Positions 1 through 11,038 of a stretch of DNA of 64,000 nucleotides are shown one piece after another. The notes below the pieces were generated by a model that ran no database searches, was not told the DNA's origin, and was given only the letters and a program-made list of their open reading frames with translations. This DNA is from Acytostelium subglobosum LB1 (lineage: Eukaryota > Evosea > Eumycetozoa > Acytosteliales > Acytosteliaceae). Position numbers and translations under genes: made by a program. The stretch covers positions 310,001-374,000 of the forward strand of contig NW_012236524.1 in NCBI RefSeq assembly GCF_000787575.1, written 5' to 3'. The first letter of the stretch is position 1. Every line of letters begins with the position of its first letter.

Positions 1-922
1 GGCCGATGGCGACGGCGCCCTTGAGACCAGAGAAGTTGACGGTCATCTGGTGGGCAGTGTCGGCGTTGAGCAGTCCCTTGGTGAGACGCACGACGTTGTG
101 GTTGACTGGACCACACATACCAGTGTCGGTGGTGATACCAATGACGATCTGCTTGTTTGAACGCTCCTCGCCTGTGTTTTGTGGGTCCAAACCCTCGATG
201 GAGGTGATTGGGGCCAGCAACTTGGCTGGGCCGTCGTTGAAGCTTCCGAGCTCCTCAGCCTTCTTCTCAGCAGCACGCAGCTTTGATGAAGCCACCATGT
301 GCAGAGTCTTGGTCAACTTGGAGATGGTCTTGACAGTTCCAAGACGAACCTTCACTGTAATATGTGTGTTTGTTGTTGTTGTAATATAATATGTCAGTCA
401 TCTTCATCATTCATCATCATCTGTAACCTGTCTGCTATCATCATCATCCATATATATATTTATAATCGTACATTCTTTCAAGGTGGCCATGTTACGCTGT
501 TGGGAAGAGGTGGCAGCTCTATATTGATGAGTAAAGTATGTAAGTATGCTGTGTTCATTCATTCACTCATTCATTCATTCATGTTGTTGTAACAGTGTCA
601 TCAACAGTGATAACAAATATTGATCTTGTTTGATGGTGTAGTTGTTGCTGTTACTGTTACTGTTGTCCGATCTCAATATCGGATGATCAATCAATCAATT
701 CTTCAAGTGATCTGCTCTATGTTGATGATCACATGACCATTATAATGAACTTGTTGCTGTTGCTGCTGTGTTGGTGTATGTATGTCGTATTCGCAGAGAT
801 GAGCTGATGACAATGACACGTGTCATTGTATATATTGTAATACGAGTTGTCGGTTATTGAGATTAAGATTGAGAGACCTACCTTATGAACAAGCTTGATG
901 ATGAGACGATTGTGCGGTTCAT
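1..922 (-). CDS. atp5C1: Mitochondrial F1F0 ATP synthase subunit gamma (3' part beyond window)
   Basis: Central rotor subunit of the F1 motor, acting in the mitochondrial matrix. Visible exons on the minus strand are 882-922, 472-518 and 354 to the window edge; phases join cleanly. The first two exons encode a Ser/Arg-rich presequence (starts MNRTIVSSSSLFIR) followed by the family start MATLKELKVRLGTVKTI, the N-terminal coiled-coil helix of gamma. Further on are MVASSKLRAAEKK and the conserved ITTDTGMCGPVNH, the counterpart of the ITSDRGLCG motif. I chose the ATG at 922 because it gives a mitochondrial leader in phase. About 145 residues are visible, roughly half of the family length; the C-terminal helix lies beyond position 1. 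Confident from motif match. Confidence 0.93.
810..829. repeat. Perfect 20-bp palindrome with central CACGTG
   Basis: The half-site ACAATGACAC is followed directly by its exact reverse complement. It lies in intron 1 of the ATP synthase gamma gene, about 50 bp from the donor site. The centre is an E-box/G-box core. Function unknown. Confidence 0.7.
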
Positions 923-1588
923 TCTTGTATATATTATAAAGTACTCAAACAACAAATATATAATAGATAATAATGTATAAGTGTGTAAAGGGTAAGTGAA
1001 ATGAGCTAGTTGGCTTGATTTTGATCATCGCCCTCCTCACTGAATGAATAAATGAGACAGTCAGTCTGAGCCAACTCACACACACCAGGCAGAGTAAGAG
1101 AGTGTGTGAGTCGAATTGAGTGAAGTGATTTGGTTTTTATGATCATTTATTTTTTTTCAATTATTTATTTTGACACCAAGAACAAAACATGATCATGTGC
1201 GGAACTTCAAACGTCGTGTCCAGTATTTGTTCCCAGATAAGATAGATAATACAAATAGGGTCCAAATAAGGATGTGTTTGAAACTTTATGTTTGTGTTTG
1301 TTTGGTTGTTTAATGGTGAAAGAGTCGTTGGTTTGGATCGTGTACAGTGTCAATCATTGACACCTTGGTTTAAATACAGTGGCTTGGCTTTGGCTTGCTT
1401 GCTTGCGTGCTTGGTGTAGACATCCAGGTTGAGAGGGAGGTGGGTAGGGAAGAGGGGAGAGGGGATAGAGAGGGAAGGCAAAGGTATTGGTAACAAAAGG
1501 AGAAGTGAGTGGTTGAGTGGAATGAGTGAGTGAAGGGATATTCGGAGATGGCGACGCTACTACTACTACTAATACTAATAATAATAAA
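923..1588. other. Intergenic, upstream of ATP synthase gamma and downstream of SAPS gene
   Basis: AT-rich non-coding DNA between two minus-strand genes, so it should hold the promoter of the ATP synthase gene and the 3' flank of the SAPS gene. It contains a perfect 12-bp palindrome ACATGATCATGT at 1187-1198, an 8-bp inverted repeat with a one-base spacer (GTGTCAAT / ATTGACAC) at 1347-1363, and a T-rich run near 1149. No supported gene. Confidence 0.6.
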
Positions 1589-3942
1589 TTATTGATCAGA
1601 TGATGGGGAAGTGGATGGTGCTTCTTCAGTTGCAGCTGGAGCTTCTGGTGTGCTGTTGTCAGTGTTGGTGGTTTCCTCTGATGTTGATGTTGATGGTGAT
1701 GTTGATGATGTTTGTTGTGATTCGATGATGTGTTCCTCTGCCTCATGCTCATGCTCATGCTCATTCTCTTGCTCGTGATCATGCACGTGCTCGTGATCAT
1801 GCTCATGTTGGTCGTCTCCGTCCATCTCGTGCTGCTGCTGGAACTCCTGCTGGAACTGCAGTATCTGCTGCTGTTGCCTGGCGATCTCCTCCAGATACTC
1901 CTCGTCATACTTCTTCATCTGTGCGCCTAGCTCGCCTTCGATGAGCTCCTCGTCGTCCTCGTAGGAGATGTGGTTCTCGTTGTAGGCTGTGTTGTCGTAT
2001 TCATTCTCGTAAATCTGATCGTCGTCGTCCTCCTCCACATCGGGCTGCATCATTATCGTCTGGTCGTTGAAGTCGCCCAGAGGACCGCTCTCCTGGACGA
2101 GTGCGTTCTGGAGTGGACCCTCAACGTACTGCGCCCAGCCTGTGGTCTCGTCTGCGCATTGCTTAATTATTGGATCTCTGTCGCTCAGCTCCTTGACGGC
2201 GCGAGCAATGTGATTCAAGAATCCCATGAATCCATTCTTGACTCCCTGCTCCTGTTGCTCGTTGACCTTTAAGATGCGATCAATGAGCTTGGAGTCCTTG
2301 AAAAGCTGTTGATTGAGGGTAATCAAGTTAGTCATCGGGAATAGTTCCATTGATTGATTGATTGATTGATTGAGCGAGAGATACTTACAGAGACTCTTAG
2401 CTCTTCACTGCCAGTCTCCATGACGTAGTGACAGATCTGGCTGACGTGGCTGTGGAGCAGGTTGTTCCAGGGGTACTGGAAGAACAGGTCCAAGCAGGAC
2501 GAGAGCAATCCGAGTTGGATGAGCTCACGATCGATACATATATAGCGAGAGTAGATGAGGTTGGCAAAGAACTCAACGATCTTCAAACGGTAGAATCCGA
2601 GTGGTGGCGAGAGTGGACCGGTGGTCGTGGTGAACGTGACATCCGATGGCTGGTTCAACAGTGCCTTCAACTCGCCAACGTGTGCCACCGACTCCTTGAA
2701 CAGAGCACCGAGTTGCTCCAGTGGTATGTTGATGATTGTCTCGTTGGAGTGTGTGCCCGTGTGTCTGTTCAGCAGCTTGATGATCACAGTCAAGCCATTC
2801 AAAAAGCTGGTGCCCATTGGTACCTAAGTATTGAGTGAGTGTTGTTCATATGAGTTAGTTGAGGATGGTCCAGTTGTGGCCATGGCACAGTCAACAGTGA
2901 CTCGACACATACATCAGCGAGAATGAAGCTGTAGAGTTTCTTGATCATATCCTCACTCTCTAGCTTATCGAGGAGTGGAGATTCAGAGTAGGCTGGGCTA
3001 ACAATCTCTGACAATACAAAGGATGCATTCTCATGGAACTGAATTGGATTGATTGATTGAATGATTGAATGAGTGAGTTGATGAGTGGGTCGGGGAGTGG
3101 AGAAAGGGATAGGGATGGGGACATACATCAGAGTCAAGGGCTNGGATCAAACTTGTTAACGATTCCACTGATCAGATTGGAGCTGTCTAGCCACTCGAGT
3201 GTACCGGCGCCACCTGCAAACTCCTCTATATTGATAATCTTTAGCAAGATCTCGACCAACGCTGACTTATCGAGGTGCACGATGAACTTCTCAACAATGT
3301 TATCCTGCTTCTTGATGAAGGACATGGTCTAAAGTTGATGGAGGATGGGTGTGTAAGGGATCATGTGACTCTCAATCATTCAATGATCATTGAATCAACA
3401 ATCGATCAAACATACCTCGAATGTCTTTCTGGCGAGGAAGTTGATGATCACCTTGCTGATGTAGGATGAGAGTGTCTGGTTGTAGGATGGCTGATCGAGG
3501 ATGGAGAACAGCTGCGTCAGATATTTCTCGTCCTTGTAGACAGCATCGATCAATGGGTTGATGTCCATGCAGAGAATCTCTGAGGCAATGTATGGATAGT
3601 TATCATTATCCTTACGCCTCTGCTCTGGGTCGTCTGAAGGGTCCCTCGATACATAGTCTATCAATAGGCCGAGTTGATCTGGTTTGATTAGGCTGTGTTA
3701 TGTTTGTTTGTCAGATGATGTCCTGTCTTCCGCTCTTTGGCCTGTGATGTGTTCCTCCCCTGTCATGTCCTCTCTCGTTCGCTGTGATGTGCTTACAAAT
3801 CGATCAAACGTTGATTCTGCAACTTGCACTCTTGGAGCAACTCCTCTTCGTCGAGCAACTCCTCAAGAGTGAATGAATCCCTGTCGAGAATAGTCTCGAT
3901 GTGTGAGATTGGATGAAAGCCAAAGCTACGCCAAAAGCTCAT
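1589..3942 (-). CDS. SAPS-domain regulatory subunit of protein phosphatase 6 (PPP6R/Sit4-associated type)
   Basis: Regulatory partner of the PP6/Sit4 catalytic subunit. Exons: 3797-3942, 3416-3692, 3127-3328, 2913-3038, 2389-2823, 1589-2305; about 633 residues. The N-terminus (MSFWRSFGFHPISHIETIL, then FTLEELLDEEELLQECK) matches the SAPS-family start, followed by the helical-repeat SAPS region up to about residue 400. The C-terminal tail is acidic, then Gln-rich, then a striking His/Glu tract (1736-1812), then Ser/Thr-rich. A single N at 3143 sits in exon 3: with the N counted the frame hits a stop at once, with it skipped the exon reads through to a good donor, so the N looks like an inserted assembly character and not a gene lesion. 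Start is supported by the family motif and by lack of upstream coding. Confidence 0.9.
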
Positions 3943-5095
3943 TGTTACTGTTTGTTTGTTGTTATTGGTTCTTAGTTACTGTTGATCGCTCAAACAAGTT
4001 GTTGTTGTTATAATATCCTAAACTGTATTGATTGTTGTAGAGTGTAAGTCATTCATTCATTCATTCATTCATTATCATGTGACTGGCCTATCTTTCCCCT
4101 CTCCTACGTTTGTTTGATTGATGAAATGGAAGATGAATGATTCGCACAAGTATATATTATAATAATAACAATAAATAATATATATAAACCAAAAAAGATG
4201 TATATTATTGGTTTAACAAATAATAGTTATCTTTGACTGTCTCCTGATGACAATACTGAACGTGTATGAGTGAGTGTGTGTGAGTGGGAGAGTGTGTGAA
4301 GAAGACAATTGATGACCCTTTCAAAAATCCAACAGATAAATCTGTATTATTAATGGAGAGTGTGTGTACGAATGAATGAATGAATGAGTGAGTGATTGAT
4401 TGAGTGGGGGTTGGAAGAGAGAATAGTGTGTGTGTATGCGTACTTCTTGATGAAGTGAAGTGAGTGAAGAGAGAGAGGTGAGTGAAGTGAAGTGAAGTCA
4501 ATCGATTGATGTGTGTGTGAAGAGATGGATGGTTGGTGTATGTGGAAGTAGGTTTACCTAGAGTGTCGATATAATAAATAACTAACTAACTTGATAGGAT
4601 GATGATCTAATTGTTTACAAGTTAACTACGTGATGCTCCTGTTGTTGTTGGTTGACCTATTAATCATATGACCATCTGCTCCAGAGTGTTTTGAATGTGT
4701 TCCAGACGGATGGTTATTTTGTGTTTGATGATTGTTTTGTTTGTTTGATTGAATCAATCAAATCATTATTAAAAATAAACAAAAAAAATCCAAAAAAAAA
4801 AACACATCAAGGTCTCCCTTTGGATCATAGTGCGCCCGAATCAATGCGTGTTGTTGAATGAACTTCCTTTAAATGATGTTGTGTTTGGGAAGTGTACACA
4901 AAGTCAAAGGCAAGGGCAAGGGCAAGGGTAGGGTTCAAATATATTCATTGTTGGTTTGGAAAGAGGATGGGACTAACAACCATCCATTAATGTTGTTGGT
5001 AGTCCGCCATTTAGATGTTGGTGATGTGATAGTCGGGTGGAGAATGCGCTTCGATCGTTTAAAATTAGCCCTCTGTATGATTGATTGATTGAATG
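3943..5095. other. Intergenic between SAPS and proteasome beta-1 genes
   Basis: About 1.15 kb upstream of the SAPS gene and downstream of the proteasome gene. It holds ATTC, GTGA and GTGAAGT short repeats (4045-4075, 4260-4500), AT-rich runs with poly-A near 4790, and a short GGCAAG tandem (4909-4933). Open frames at 4205-4501 and 4873-5088 are built from simple repeats or start in them and show no family similarity, so I do not call them genes. Confidence 0.55.
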
Positions 5096-6072
5096 TTAGT
5101 TGTGCTCAAACGTATAAGTCCATGTGGACATTGTTAACAATGTCCATGATGTACACATACCCCAGAATCTTGGCAGCTGATTGCCTGGGATCATTCTTCT
5201 CTCTACGCCACTCTTATCAATAATACAAAGTCTGATGACACCTCCTGATGATCCATCTCTGAACATTGCAAGTGCCAATGCTAATATAGTGAAGGAGGGT
5301 TGGGAATGATGTCAGTTCATCATGATGATTGTTTGATGTCAAAGATGTTGATGGATGATGATCTACGTACAGTTCTTTACAAATTCGACACATTCATCTT
5401 TGCTCATCTTTGGTCTGAATTGAGAGTCACAGTAACCATAGATGTAGGTAGAACCAGAACCACCGATGGCAAATGGCTGTCTAACCATGGAACCACCAAG
5501 GGAGATGTTGTAAACACTGCCTCCAGTCTGCTTGTCCCAACCTGCAACAATGATACCTGCCATCAATTGCTTGTTATTGTAGCACAACAATTGGAACAGT
5601 GAGGCAGCTGTCTTGACCTCTGGATCCTCTCCAAGTTCAGAGCTAATGAGTAACAATTAGTATGAGTTTATTCAATCGATCAATCAATCGATAATAGCAA
5701 ACATACTTGTGGATTTCGAGATAGTATCTGACATAGTCTGAAATGGCTTGTGTGTCAGCTGCAGAGCCTGATCTACAGCAGTAAATTCTCTCGTGTATTG
5801 GTGTGATCTTGTTGGTGACACGGTTGGCAATGTAGGAGCCAGTAGTTGTTCTCGAGTCTGCACCCATAACAACACCTCCGTCAAACTCTACGGCCATAAT
5901 TGATGTCTAATGATTGATGTTTCATTGATTGATTGATTGATTGAATGATGAATGATGAGTTAGGTTTATGATCCCAATGAATGATCATTCATTGTTTGAT
6001 TGAATGAATAAGTGGATGGATGACACTCACACCTAGATCAACTGCATTTGCTAACCACTCTGGTGCCTCCAT
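5096..6072 (-). CDS. psmB6: 20S proteasome subunit beta-1 (PSMB6, caspase-like active site)
   Basis: Catalytic beta-1 subunit of the 20S core, which cleaves after acidic residues. Exons: 6031-6072, 5707-5906, 5371-5642, 5096-5280; 232 residues. The short propeptide [14 protein letters not shown] precedes the mature N-terminus [13 protein letters not shown]; Thr15 after Gly14 is the autocatalytic nucleophile. [16 protein letters not shown] and [12 protein letters not shown] are signature stretches, and [11 protein letters not shown] lies near the C-terminus. The last ~20 codons after FW are not recognisable and contain a 22-bp palindrome; a GTATGT donor at 5155-5160 offers an alternative end with one more exon that I could not place. 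The N-terminal part is secure and the exact C-terminus is not. Confidence 0.92.
5125..5146. repeat. Perfect 22-bp palindrome at the 3' end of the proteasome beta-1 gene
   Basis: The left half TGGACATTGTT meets its exact reverse complement with no spacer, so the transcript could form an 11-bp hairpin and the DNA a cruciform. It lies inside the doubtful C-terminal extension of the gene and could be 3' untranslated sequence. Confidence 0.75.
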
Positions 6073-6751
6073 TCTATTCTATTTATCTGTTATAAAGTAT
6101 ATATATTATCTGATCTTATCGATCTGAGCACTATATATAAATAAGAAATAATAATATATTAATATATGTATGTACAAAGTGTGATGTAAGTGATGTTTTA
6201 ATTCAAAGTTGTTTGTTTGATCATCACTTTGTGAACTTGATGTTGGTGGTGTGATGTTCATCAAGCTTTATTTTCATTTTTAATTAATGTTACAGAATTG
6301 AACTTCATTCCTCTACTTCTCAAACATTGATGATGAGTTGAGTTGAGTTTGTACCTCTATATAATAATAATATAATCATTATATTATTGATTAATTTAAA
6401 AAATGATAACTCATTATTCGATTGAATCAGGTAATATAAGTAGGGGTTATTATTTCTATGTGTATGAGTAGGGGTGTGTAGATAATTGTAGATTGACCAC
6501 ACGGACAACACTACACCTTTGTCTTTTCCGAACAACATCTAGAACAACACTCTAGTGGTTAGAGAGTGAGTGAATGAATGAATGAATGAATGAGTGAGTG
6601 AGGGAGGGAATGAATATTTTAGTGAGTGACACATCATTTGAATGTCTCACTTTACATTATAATTATCCTAGGTACTCAATTAAATATATTATTATATTAT
6701 ATATAATTGTTAAGATCATATATATAGATATTGATTGAATAATATAGGAAA
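6073..6751. promoter_or_regulatory. Divergent promoter region, proteasome beta-1 / USP7
   Basis: About 680 bp of AT-rich DNA between two genes that point away from each other, one for a protease of the proteasome and one for a deubiquitinase. It contains GAAT repeats at 6570-6600 and the 14-mer GGACAACACTACAC at 6503-6516, which recurs at 34843-34856. No supported gene. No core element can be named with confidence. Confidence 0.45.
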
Positions 6752-9700
6752 ATGACAATATCATCACATGATAAATATAATAATTCAAACACTGCTGCAA
6801 AAGCAGTGTCTTACAATAATATAAATAACAAACAGATTCCAAATCAAATGGCACAACAACATACAATAGTATCAAATAATCATAATAACATCAATAACAA
6901 TAATACATACAAGTCACTAAGTGGAGTTGATAATCTACATGTTGACCAACTACAACAACAACAATTAGTTAACAATCTAAGCAATGTTAAGATATCATCA
7001 AATACACATTCACCAATATCAAATGGTGCTGGAATTCCAATTCATCATCATCCCGATGTTCATGATAAAAGCAGTACTCCTACAACGATCAAACCTGGAG
7101 GACCAACTAGTTACAAATGGATAATCAACTCATTCTCCCTCAAGCCATTGCCATCATTCTATACTCACACAGTACAGCTACAAGAGATGACATGGTAAGT
7201 GATCAAATCAAAGATATCCAAGTATTTCATAGTCGATCATCTAATGTTTATAATAATAATTTCTTAGGCGTCTATTAATATTTCCAAAGGGCAATACTTT
7301 GAAGGAGGAATTTGCTGTATTCTTGGAGTTGATGGAGAGCAAGAATCCAACATTCCCAAGTCAGAAGATTAACTTTAGTATTGAGTTGATCAATCAATTG
7401 AACTCCAATGACAACTATCGAAAGCCATCTGAACATGCATTTTCTACGATGAGCACTGATTGGGGATTCAACAAGTTTATCAAATTGTCCTCTTTGACCG
7501 ATCCCCACAATGGATTCCTTGTCAATGACACTTTGATCATCAACATTGACATTCTAAACATTGTTCCAGAGTCAATTGCTGCCAATGGTGAGAGGATATA
7601 CAGGTATGTGTAATGATTCATTGAATTGATCATACACACTCACTCAAATATCGATCAATATAGTTATAGTTCCAGAAGGGCTACAGGATGTGTAGGACTC
7701 AAGAACCAAGGTGCAACATGTTATATGAACTCATTGCTTCAAGCATTGTATCATATTTCACCTTTTAGAAAGGCTGTTTATGAGTTGCCAACATCAGAGG
7801 CAAACGATCCAAACTCAAACATCCCATTGGCATTGCAGAGATTGTTCTACAAGTTACAGTTCGGTAACGAGGCTGTATCTACCAAGGAGTTGACCAAGAG
7901 TTTTGGATGGAGTACAATGGACATCTTCACACAACATGATGTCCAGGAGCTGAACAGAGTGCTCTGTGACAATCTCAACGAGAAGATGAAGGGTACCAAG
8001 TCCGAGGGCACGATCGACAATCTATTCAAAGGCAAGATCAAGAACTTTATCAAGTGTGAGAAGGTCAAGTATGAGTCCAAGAGAGAGGAGGAGTTCTATG
8101 GTATGTGTACAATGTCGGTTCGTCGATTGGATGTCAACTGACACATCTTTTCATCTAGACCTGTCATTGAATGTCAAGGGCTGTCCAACGATCGAGAGAT
8201 CATTCGACAAGTACACAGAGATTGAGAAGTTGGACGGACAAAACCAATACTTTGCAGAAGGTTATGGATTGCAGGATGCGAGGAAGGGATGTACATTCAT
8301 GAGTTTGCCACCAGTGTTACATCTCCAACTTAAACGATTTGAGTATGACCCTTACAAGGACTCTAATGTCAAGGTCAACGACAAGTATGTGTTCCCAGAG
8401 GTGCTCGACCTCTCACCATACCTTGATGAGGAAGCAGATCGTTCAATACCATCAATATATCATCTTCAAGGGTAAGTCCGTTCAGTCTTCATTGCTTGAG
8501 ACCAGTTTCTAATCAATCAATCACAACAGAGTGTTGATTCATTCAGGTGATCTACATAATGGACATTACTATGCATTCATGAAGCCAAAGAAGGATGGCG
8601 ATTGGCTAAAGTTTGATGACGACTATGTATCACAGTGCACCTTTGCTCAGGTGGCGCAAGAGAGTTATGGAGTGGATGAGGTGGAGAAGAGAGGTTACAA
8701 CTCTAGGAGCTTTGTAAACGCATGTATGTCATTCAATCAAACAATCAATCAAACTTGGATGTCCAACTGACAACAACAAACAAACACAAGATATGTTGAT
8801 ATACTTTAGGGAGAAGGAGATTGATCACTTGTTGAAGCCAATCATGCAGACAGAGGTTCCATCACATTTGCAACAAAGGATTGAGAGTGATCAGTTGANG
8901 GAAGAACACACAGTCACTGATGGTCAAGATTGCCACTTGTGATGACTTGGCAGCCAACACTGGATTTGACATTGTCAACTTTTCCAAGCTCCCCGTTGAC
9001 AATATACCAATCAGGCCAGGTGAGCCATTCAATGTTGAATACCTCAAGGTATGTTATCCACATTGATCAATACCATACGATACTAACTATAATGATTGAA
9101 CAGAAATACATTGCGGCAGCATTTGGATATCCCATTGCCAGACAGCGAATATGGCTATTCTCTGGAATGAGAGACGGAGGTCTGAGGAATCATATCCATC
9201 CAGAGAATGATGAGACATGTAAGATGATGTTGATCAATCATAGGCAGGATATATTAATCGACTAACCATATGCACTCAAACTTTATCCATCCAACTAGCA
9301 TTATTTGAGATCAGGGATAGGAACATATTGAGGGATATTCGATTCTTTGTGGAGTTATCTTTCGTCCCCAGATCATTGAACATGGCCGTATGTATTCCAT
9401 CTCCAAATGAATGGGTATATCGTTCTAACCTTGATGGTGATCTAATATTCATAATAGGTACCTACTCAATACTTTGAACAAATTGGTGGACATCATACCA
9501 ATGCAATGGTATTCCTCAAGTATTATAATCCAAAGACAAGATCATTGACATTCTTGGGATCAAGAGTGATTGATTTGAATTGGAGAGTGTCTCATATCAT
9601 TCCCCAACTCAATCAGATGGCTGGACTACCCATCAACACTCCATTATTACTCTACGAAGAGGCAGCAGAGTTTCCAGAACCAATCCGAGAGAATGATCTA

Positions 9701-10941
9701 CTTAGGAAGACAGAGATCGCTTGTGGAAGTATTATTGTATTCCAAAAGCCAGTGTCCATCAAGTATGTATAGTTGATTGGTGCCAATCTAATCAGAATGA
9801 TGTTAACTAACACAAATCAATCAATCAAACAATCATGAACCCAGGGAGAAGTATCTATTCCCTACTGTTAAGGAGTACTTTGGATATCTCAAGCATAAGA
9901 TGCTTACCAAGTGTCGTTGCATTGAGGATCCATCAATGGCATACGACTTGGAGCTTTCCACCATTATGAAGTACTCACAGATAACAAAGGTCATTGCAAG
10001 ACACATCAATCGTGATCCCAACAAGATTAGGTTGTTGATGAATCATAGGTATGATAAGGCAATATTCCTCATTCATTCATTCAAACATTATACTCACTCC
10101 ACAGTATCACAATCAGATATTCCAACTTTGATCCAAGACCAATCAAACCGAATGATACTGTTACACTTGGAGAGATATTGAACAGTGCACCACAATCAGA
10201 CCAGTCTCTCTGGTTTGAAATCCTAAGCATTCCAGTCAGTGAATGTGAGTTCAAGAAGCAATTCAAGGTCATTTGGCAGCGGCCACAAGGTGACTATGTA
10301 TGTTGATCAATCAATCAATCATTATTAGTTCAAACACTTACTTACAGTCCATCCTCTACCACAACAACAACAACAGGAGAAGTTATCGATATGGGTTGAT
10401 AAGGATGGAGATGCACTGTCCATAAGGAACACATTCAGGACTATGATCACACCTAAAGAGGATCAACAACTTGGCAAGTTCAGACTGTTGGAGATGAGGA
10501 ACAACAAGATAGTTCGAGAGATCAAGACTGATAGTGTATCAAAGTTANCCTGACAACACTTTGATCAAGGTCGAGTCTATCACACAGGAAGAACTAGAGA
10601 GCGCTGAATCAGACAAGCTCGTGGAGGTAGTGCACTGCAGCAACGAATATGGATTCCCGACCTACCATGGAGTGCCATTCCTATTCATTGTCAGAGAGGA
10701 GGAGGGCTACGAGTCACTAAGGAGTCGAATCCAAAGTCGACTGGGCAACTTGGTATCGGCCAACGAGTTTGCCAGATGGAAGCTGTGCATCATCCAAAAT
10801 GACCAGATCAGTATGCTCAAAGAGAACACCATTGTAAGCAAGGGTGGCGACTGGACAAATGTGATGGTTGGTCTGGTGCACAATCCAAGCAATCGTAATG
10901 CACGTGACAACCATTCCAAGGCAATAGTAATAAATAAATAG
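6752..10941 (+). CDS. usp7: USP7/HAUSP-type ubiquitin carboxyl-terminal hydrolase
   Basis: Deubiquitinating cysteine protease, probably nuclear. Twelve exons: 6752-7194, 7268-7603, 7664-8100, 8159-8471, 8530-8723, 8791-9048, 9104-9218, 9299-9387, 9458-9762, 9845-10048, 10105-10297, 10377-10941; about 1149 residues, the usual family size. An Asn/Gln-rich leader is followed by a MATH (TRAF-like) domain (about 118-255), the USP domain (about 265-590) with Cys box GLKNQGATCYMNSLLQAL and His box HSGDLHNGHYYAF, then the ubiquitin-like C-terminal region. Single N bases at 8899 and 10548 each break the frame only if counted as a base; skipping them restores continuous coding (for example SKLPDNTLIKVE at the second), so they look like assembly characters. 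The MATH-USP-UBL order is specific to USP7. Confidence 0.95.
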
Positions 10942-11038
10942 AGCAGCTCGATCGAACGAGCGAGCGAGCATGTATGTGCGAATGATCATATGTATGAGAG
11001 TACAGTAGTGTTAATTCGTCGATCGATTGATCGATTGA

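Noticed and set aside
1354-1908. Minus-strand open frame of 184 codons
   Set aside because: It overlaps the last exon of the SAPS gene in another frame; its Ser/His-rich product mirrors the repeat tract of the real frame.
4205-4501. Minus-strand frame rich in Thr/His/Ser
   Set aside because: Product is a translation of GTGA and GTGT simple repeats with no other support.
6752-10941. Calling the USP7 gene a pseudogene because two frames break
   Set aside because: Both breaks fall exactly on single N bases; without them all twelve exons join in phase.
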